From Bathymodiolus brooksi (Eukaryota; Mollusca; Bivalvia; Mytilida; Modiolidae): 64,000 nt of DNA. The position numbers and the translations under genes were made by a program. Numbering within the stretch: position 1 is the first letter of the stretch; each line of letters begins with the position of its first letter. This document shows, piece after piece, positions 50,701 to 59,700 of this stretch. The notes below the pieces were generated by a model that saw only the letters and a list, made by a program, of their open reading frames with translations, searched no databases and was not told where the DNA came from. Location of the stretch: assembly GCA_963680875.1 (NCBI GenBank), contig OY804575.1:107106505-107170504 (forward strand), in the 5' to 3' direction.

Positions 50701-53700
50701 CTTTCACATTTGAGGTAAATGTTATATAATATAAAATGTGTACAGGATTAACAGGATTGTCTTAACTAGAGGCTCCCAGGAGCCTGTATAGCTCACCTGG
50801 GTATAATAACAACATCAGTCAATAAAACTTGATAACTTTGGTAAAAAAAATTAACAAATGTAGCCTTCGTCATTGCAGACCCCTTTAATGTAAGTTATCA
50901 AAATTGCTGTAAAAAAACATATATGTCAATGATTCTCAAAATTTAGCTTTTCCTACTTCACATTTTGTAATAGAGTTGCTTCCCTTTGATTATTTGAGTA
51001 ACCAAAAGCAGTGAGTCAACAAAAATATGCATTTCAAGAGGAATAACTCTTCACAGCTGTCGCACATTTTTAACTGTGGGAAATTTTTTGTAGATCTTGA
51101 CATGCTGAACATTTTTGCAGTTTAAACTTTCCCTCTATCTCTAATAGTTTTGGAGATATAAGATGATAGTATTAAAATTGAGAACATTTTGATGAAAAAA
51201 GGGCAATAACTCCAAAATGGGTAATTGGATTTACTTCAAAATTGCAGGGTAGGAAGATCTTGACATGCTGCAAATTTTTGAAATTTAAACTTAACCTTTA
51301 TCTCTTATAGTTTTTGAAATATAAGACGAAAAGTATTAAATTTTTTTTATAAATTTGATGAAAAAAGGTCGAGAACTCCAAGATGGGTAATCAGATTTAC
51401 TTCAAAATTGCAGGTAAAAAAAAAAATGGATAGAAGGGTCGAACCGCCAGACACATTTTTGGAAGAGAACCATCCAATGACTATTTCATCAAAATTTTGT
51501 TCTTATTGAGCAAATGGTTTCAGACAAAAATATTTTTATGGGAATTTCCCATAGGGTCCTATGATAAATTAAGTTCGGCTGTGGCGGCCATCTTGGTCGG
51601 TGTTCTGAAATGCCGGACACAATTTTGGAAGAGGACCACTCAAGAATCATTTCAGCAAAGTTTGGTTGAGATTGGCTCAGTAGTTTCAGAGGAGAAGATT
51701 TTTTTTAATTTCATCCCCCCTTTTTTCTAATTTGCATAATCGGTCAAAATCGGCAAAAGTTCAAAGTTCATAAAAAATCCCGTAATATATGTTAAAAAGC
51801 TCATCATTATGCTTATACAGTTCAAATTTGGGCACTTTCTGGCTTAAAATAGAGCAGTTTTGGCCATTTGAAGAAATTTCTATTTTTAGTAATGGCGGCC
51901 ATCTTGGATACAGGACGGCGCTGACGGACACAATTTTTAAAGGGGACCACCTAAGGATCATTTCAGCAAAGTTTGGTTGAGATTGGCTCAGTAGTTTCAG
52001 AGGAGAAGATTTTTTTTTAATTTCATCCTCCCTTTTTTCTAATTTGCATAATCGGTCAAAATCGGTAGAAGTTCAAAATTCATAAAAAATCCCGTAATAT
52101 ATGTTAAAAAGCTCATCATTATGCTTATACAGTTCAAATTTGGGCACTTTCTGGCTTAAAATAGAGCAGTTTTGGCCATTTGAAGAAATTTCTATTTTTA
52201 GTAATGGCGGCCATCTTGGATACAGGACGGCGCTGACGGACACAATTTTTAAAGGGGACCACCTAAGGATCATTTCAGCAAAGTTTGGTTGAGATTGGCT
52301 CAGTAGTTTCAGAGGAGAAGATTTTTTTTTAATTTCATCCCCCCTTTTTTCTAATTTGCATAATCGGTCAAAATCGGTAAAAGTTCAAAGTTCATAAAAA
52401 ATCCCGTAATATATGTTAAAAAGCTCATCATTATGCTTATACAGTTCAAATTTGGGCACTTTCTGGCTTAAAATAGAGCAGTTTTGGCCATTTGAAGAAA
52501 TTTCTATTTTTAGTAATGGCGGCCATCTTGGATACAGGACGGTGCTGACGGACACAATTTTGAAAGGGGACCACCTAAGGATCATTTCAGCAAAGTTTGG
52601 TTGAGATTGGCTCAGTAGTTTCAGAGAAGATTTTTTTTTAATTTCATCCCCCCTTTTTTCTAATTTGCATAATCGGTCAAAATGGGTAATGGGATTTACT
52701 TCAAAATTGCAGGGTAGGTAGATCTTGACATGCTGCACATTTTTGCAATAAACTTAACATCTATCTCTAAATAGTTTCTGAAATATAAGACGAAAAGTAT
52801 TAAAATGAAAAAAAAAAATGATGAAAAAAGGGCAATAACTCCAAGATGGGTAATCAAATTTACTTCAAAATTGCAGGGTAGGTAGATCTTGACATGCTGA
52901 ACATGTTTGCAGTTTCAACTTACCATCTGTCTCTTATAGTTTTTGAAATAAAGGACGAAAAGTATTAAAATTTTGAAAATTTGATGAAAAAAGGGAAATA
53001 ACTCCAAATTGAGCAATGGGATTAACTTCAAAATTGCAGGATAGGTAGATCTTGATATGCCGCACATTTTTGCAATTTAAGGTTAACCTTTATCTCTTAT
53101 AGTTTTTGAAATATAAGACGAAAAGTATTAAAATTTTACAAATTTGATGGAAAAAGGGCAATAACTCCAAGATGGGTAATCAGATTTACTTCAAAATTGC
53201 AGGGTAGGTAGATCTTGATGTGCTGATCATTTTTACCCCATGTCAGATTTTTGATATTATTAACGGTTTTTGAGTTATTACCAAAAACCTGCAATTTTAC
53301 CATATGTTCTATTTTTAGTAACAGCGGCCATGTTGGTTGGTGCACGGCATCACCGGACACAATTTTGAAACTAGACACCCTAGTAATGATTCAGACCAAG
53401 TATGGTTTCCATTGGTCTAGTACTTTCAGAGGAGAAGATTTTTGAAAAAGTTTACGACGTACGACGGAGACGGACGCCAAGTGATGGCAATAGCTCACAT
53501 GACCCTTTGGGTCAGGTGAGCTAATAAAAAGTTTATATCTAATGTAACATATTACTTGGAATTGTTTAATCTAGTCGACATGTGACAATGAAACGCTTAT
53601 ATCAGAACATAAAAATATGGATGTAAATGAAAAAGAAAAACTATCCAACTTAACACAAATTAAGGTAAAGCAACAGTGTTTTTAGTGCTGTTCTATATTT

Positions 53701-56700
53701 CACAGTCACATGTTACATATTTGTAAAATAATAAAATTAAAAAGGTTTAATTTAATACTTTTACAACTTTTAAATTAAGAATTAAGCAGAGCACAGCCAT
53801 TTAAACCATTTTTTTTCAAAACAAAAAATTTAAACACTATTTAGCAATAGCCATTACTATATATTATATAATTCTCCATCAGGTATAGGTAATCTTAGCC
53901 AATACGGTTGTTTCGAATCATGTCAATTCCAACCATGTTCCGTCTTTTTCGTGTCTTGATGTCTGAGATGCTTGGCAGACGACTTCCGGTGTTTACGCTA
54001 TTACTGTGACAACATGAGCATTTCATAGTCGTAGATGCGGTAGATTTTAAGTAGTTGTAATATGGAGACACCAAGGAAACGGCTGAATAAATACTGACGT
54101 TCGGTACCTCAGTATCTGTCTGATATCAGAAATATATAAAGGCAGATCGTTTTCATTTCATGATGCTGACAGCAGCAAATAAAGAAAGAAAACAAATTTA
54201 ATTTTAAAGAAGTAATTGTCTCTGTATTCAAGTCTTTGATACAAATAAAATAATTTAATTGATATCTGTCTTTTACAGAAAATGTTAAGATTTTTTTAAG
54301 CTGAGGATCGAACGTTTAAACGGCACATATCGATTGAAGTTTTTGTTGTGTACATTGACACCGGAAGTCTAGTGCTATGCATTCCATCAAAATCACGTGA
54401 TCTGGCAGACGAAAATAACAAAATTTTGACGGAATGGAAATGATTCGAAACAACTGTATTTTGGCGATCCTGTTTGGGCCCTTTGGTTTACTTGCTCCCA
54501 AAGACTTTTGAATTATTTGGCTTTCCAATTTTTGACTGGGCAAATCGGATGAAAGTTGTTCCAAATATGTGTCATGCACACTTAATTAGATATCTACGTT
54601 TTTATTATAGCATTACTGATACAGAGACTGCATAAAACTAGAGGCTCCCAGGATATAGCATTACTGATACAGAGACTGCATAAAAAAATAAATGTCATGG
54701 AATTACTTACAGCTTCTCTATTTAATGCATCTTCAAAATCTTTGAGTCTAGCTTGTTCATACTGTGTCTCTCTTGTAATCCTATTCTTCCGTATAATCTC
54801 CTTTTCATGTCTAGTCTGTAGTAGCTGTACTGCTATTCTACGTTCTTGTTGTGATTGTCTCATTAATCTGTTGACCAACATCTCCTCCCTTCTAGCTTCC
54901 TGTTATAATAAAAAGGTTAATTAAAGTCATATATATTTACAAATCAGTCTTTTTTTAAGTGAAATTGTTTTTCTTCTTCTATTTTCAAAATAAAGAAAAA
55001 CCAAAAACATTTAATTAGCTATAGATTTACTTGAATTTAAACTTTTCTGTAGAAAACTGGCCATCAAATTAAAGCTAGCATTACCATTCACAAATTATAA
55101 TAAAAACAAAATCTTACCTCTTGGCTTTCATGAGCTTTCATCTGATCAACTAAAACTTTCCTCCTCCTCTTTTCACGTTCTGCACGAGCAGATGCATCTT
55201 CCTGTAGCCTCTTTCTGATTTTACCGATATATTCGTCATTTGAGGCTGTTTTGATAAGTTCTACTTGATCCATCATATTCTCCTCTTCACCTCTAGACAT
55301 GATGTATTTCATATCAATATCCTCACTGTAAAGTAAATATACATAATATATAACTACCTATGCAATCAGTGCCTATCACCACTAACGTTGTGAGTTCAAA
55401 CCCTGCTTAGGCAAGGTGTACTCGATACAACAGTATGTGATAAAGTTTGTCAGTAACTTGCGGCAGGTCGTTGGTTTTCTGTGGGTACTCCATTGTGTCT
55501 TTCCACTGTTAGTCATTTTGAGATTTGGAATTGAACACATTTTAGTTCTAGGGGACATCATGGGTGTGATCGTATGGTAGTTGGATTAACAACTTCCTGT
55601 GCAATCAGTGCTTATTACCACAGGAGTTGTGAGTTTGAATCCCGTTCATGGCGAGATGTACTTGATACGACATAATATGATAAAGTTTGTCGCAGACTTG
55701 CACGTCAGGTCGGTGGTTTTCTCTGTGTACTCTTGTTTCCGCCACGATATAACTGAAATATTGCTTAAAGTGCTGTTTGACACCATAAACCAAAAAATAA
55801 TATTTTTAGTTCTATGTTGATAGAATGTTTTCGCACACATAATTTTTTTTTTATGAAAATCAGCTCCAGTGAAGATAGCAAAAATTTCAATGCCACCAAT
55901 ATAATTTTGTTCACGTATTTAAATCAAATTGGATTAATATATATCAATACTTTGCTCAGATAAAGTTCTGCCAGTAGGTCACTTTTCTTTTACCATATTC
56001 ACCAATATAATTGTGTCAAATTATGAGTTATCCCCTTTGTACTTTATAATAAACATTTCATTTTCTTAAATTTAATTTTGTTTATTTTTATAACTATTTG
56101 AACTGTACCTATCATCCGTCGTGGAGGGAGGTAATATCATCTTCATTTTGTCTTCAAATCTTGATATTGCATCTATTGTTTCCTGAAAATAAAAATAACA
56201 TTCTCAATATTATCATTTTCAAATTCAATCATTACACAGATAACAATATACAGTCTTTTAAGAAAATATATTTCCCTTATAGTAATATAATTGTTTGTTT
56301 TTCATAATTCAATTTTTTTTACTGATATTATAAATTCAAGCATCCTATTCTGTTTTCGTCTCTCCTGTTCATTTACATCCATATCCTTTCTTACTAATAC
56401 TTATCAATTCAATTAGTTCATCATGATACACTATCAAATATAATGAATTCTATTTATTCTTTCCTTTAAAAATAAACATATTTTTTCTCTCTAATACAAA
56501 CATAAAAATAACAACTTTCAAAATCAAACAGAGCCAGTCAATTTCAGGAGTTTAACTTTTGTAGCTTTTAAAGCCTCCTAAAATATAAAGAAAAGAAAAT
56601 ATTTCAAATATTTACTTCAGCCACTCTTTTTTTCCTTAAGTCTCTCCTTTTTTGAATAGCCTTTGCTGTTGTTTCTGGTGGTGGTTTTGGAATATGGACA

Positions 56701-59700
56701 GTAGCAGCTCTGAAAGAAAAAAAAAAATTTTGGATGTGTAAAATTCATGAAACAAATTCCATTTTTTTGTGAATCTATTTTCTCTAATTCTTTGGCTGTT
56801 CTTCGTGTTTTTTACCGGTGAGAGAAAAATTTGTTCCATCACATGTGATTTTTTTGTTCTCGGTTTCTGATTGGATCTTCGAAAGGTCATGACCCAGACT
56901 TTTTAAAGATTTTAGTGCCTTTCAAATACTTTCTTCAATTGTAATTTGTTATTAACTATTGTTTACTTCAAATGAAAAACAGTGTCATTTCAATATTTTG
57001 TTTTCTTCAAGCGACATCGTTATGAATAGCGTATTCATATCAACACTAAAATACGTCATCAAATGGAATGTGATGGGTTCCCCACAGGGTATTTAAAGTG
57101 CTATATTTTTAAAATGAAATAATTGACGTATTAAAGAATTAGAGAAACAGAATCTTTCTTTGTGAGCAGTTGATTATCGTATTTCTACAGTCGAGATAGT
57201 TAAACTTTAAAATTTCTAGAGGCTCGAAATTTTAAAGTTTAACTATCTCGACTGTAGAAATACGATAATCAACTGCTTGCAAAGAAAGATTCTATATATC
57301 ACCTTCAAATCAAATTTAACTAACACCTCAATGCTTCAAATTTTTTATCATTCTTTATTATTGATAAGTGACTTATTAGTTTAAACACTGCCAGACCACA
57401 AACAATATTTTTTACAATATGTGTAATAATACACCTTTCATATTTAACATATCCTGAAATACCATATAACATGCACCACTAAAGTTGTGAGTTTGAATCC
57501 TGCTCATGGCGAGGTGTACTCAATACACCTTCATGTGATCAAATTTGTCAGTGGCTTGAGACTGGTATTTGGTTTTCTCTGTTCCTCCATCAATAACACT
57601 GACTGCAAAGATATAACTGAAATATTGATGAAAGTGGTATTAAACACCATAAACATATAACATGACAAATATAACATTGATGTAAAACCATTTAAATTTT
57701 GTTGGATCAAGTTCATGGTTCATGTAAAGAAAAACATCAACAAACAAAGAAAATCATCTAATCTACAATTTCGCTGAATCTAATTCAATATTTACAACTA
57801 ATTATTTGGGGTAGGGTCAAAATAAACTTACTGTATCTTAGCAACAATTTCACTTTGCTTATCCCTCATGTACTTTGACCTCTCCAATAACTGTTGTCTG
57901 TTTTCTTGTTGTTGCTGTCTAATACGTTCTTGTTCCAAAAATCTATCTTTAAATGCTGTCTGCTCCATTTCTATTTGTTTATCATGAAATCTAGTTATAA
58001 CTTCATTAAGATTCAAATCAGTTTGTCTTGGAGTAACATGTTTCAATCTCTGTAAGAAAACCAGATTATATTTAATATGCTTAGGCCATTATTAATCAAT
58101 TGTTTGTTTGTCCCAATGTGACCTACCACAAAAAAAGGTGTACCTATACATTCTTTTTATAAAAAACACATTTTTTTTTTTATTTCTGGAAATTTCCAGT
58201 GTCCCATAGAAATTAGGTTCCTTGTTTCAAATTTGAACACATTTTAAAAGTTTAGGCAAACTAACATTTTGTTAATTTCATAATTTGTTTTGCATTTTCT
58301 TTTTACAAAATAATTCACATCCATGTGCTTGTTAATTTCTGAAACTACAATAACCTTTCATCCAATGAAGAATCAATTGCTGTATATTACTATAAATAAC
58401 AAGGAACAAAGAAAAACAACATCTACATCCTTTAAAATTTGACAAAAACTGCTTTACCCTGTATAAACCAACCATCTGTCTATTCTGAACACAAAAGTTG
58501 GTCCCAAGGAGATTTAGTTTAGACAGGTTTCACTGTACATGTATTTTTAGTATCGAACACTTCAGGCTTCATTTAAAATGAGTGACCATGTCTTTTACAC
58601 CCATATACAAGTACCAAAAAATAAATTTAATTTTCAACACAATTATATTCCTACTAGTTTTCTATGACAACAGTATGTATTTCAACAATAAAACTGGAAT
58701 GAACAATTCACACTTTTATCTTACTGTTTTATCAACAAACATATTTTTATACCTCTTTGTAAATTCCACTCTCAACTGCATTCAGTTTAGCAGGAGCTGC
58801 AGGTCTCATTGTCTCCATTGCAACACCAGTTAAATTTGCTTTCTTTTTATTTTGTAGAGCAATATACAGTTGGTACATAAGTCTGGTGGCAGTACCATGT
58901 TTCTCTGTCATAATATCCCTGGCGACATTGGTGTCAAATGGAATACCAAGAAGATGCAGAACTGGCTCAATTCTAGTAAAATTATTGAGCTTTGAGTCTG
59001 ATGTTCTGCAAAAAAAAAAAAAAAAAAAGACATATTAAAAAGGCTAAATAACAAGACATAAAAAATACCTTTTTGTCACATTTTTTATCAAATTTGTACC
59101 TTAGCTAATAGCAATATGGTCTACCACAAATAAAGCATCTTCATAACCATAAATATCATTGATAATGATTTTGGTCCAGGTTTTGGTAACATGCAAACAA
59201 TATACATGATAACAATAATTAATATAATGTACAAGCATTAATACTATTTCCAACTTCAAAATCATTTTTAAATATACCAGTATTCACTTACTTGCTCTGT
59301 GAAAATTGGTCAAAATCATCTTGTAGACCATTTTTCTGTAAAACTTCACCAACAAGATATCCAGAAGCAAAATCTCTGGAAAATGTGGCTTGTTCTGAAA
59401 AAAGAAAAATATGGTACCAATTAATAGACACCAATTATTGTGAATTACTGGCTTTTTCATATCCAGATATGTTTCAATATACACTTGATGTGTCAAAAAG
59501 ATAATGACACTTTAAATGGAAAAATACCCAATGTAAATGTGTGAATTCAGTGGTGAAAGGTCATAGACCTTAATAATTTAAAAAAAATATATGTGGAACA
59601 ACTCATGGCCATGTAGCTGCAGTTAAAATTTGAGTTCATTTTGAGTAATAATTAAGCAGCAATAGACAACTATTGCAATAGAGGCAGTCTGTCAGACGTC

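Noticed and set aside
51761..52738. Repeated 63-66- and 117-codon frames on both strands
   Set aside because: Translation of the 312-bp units of element C.
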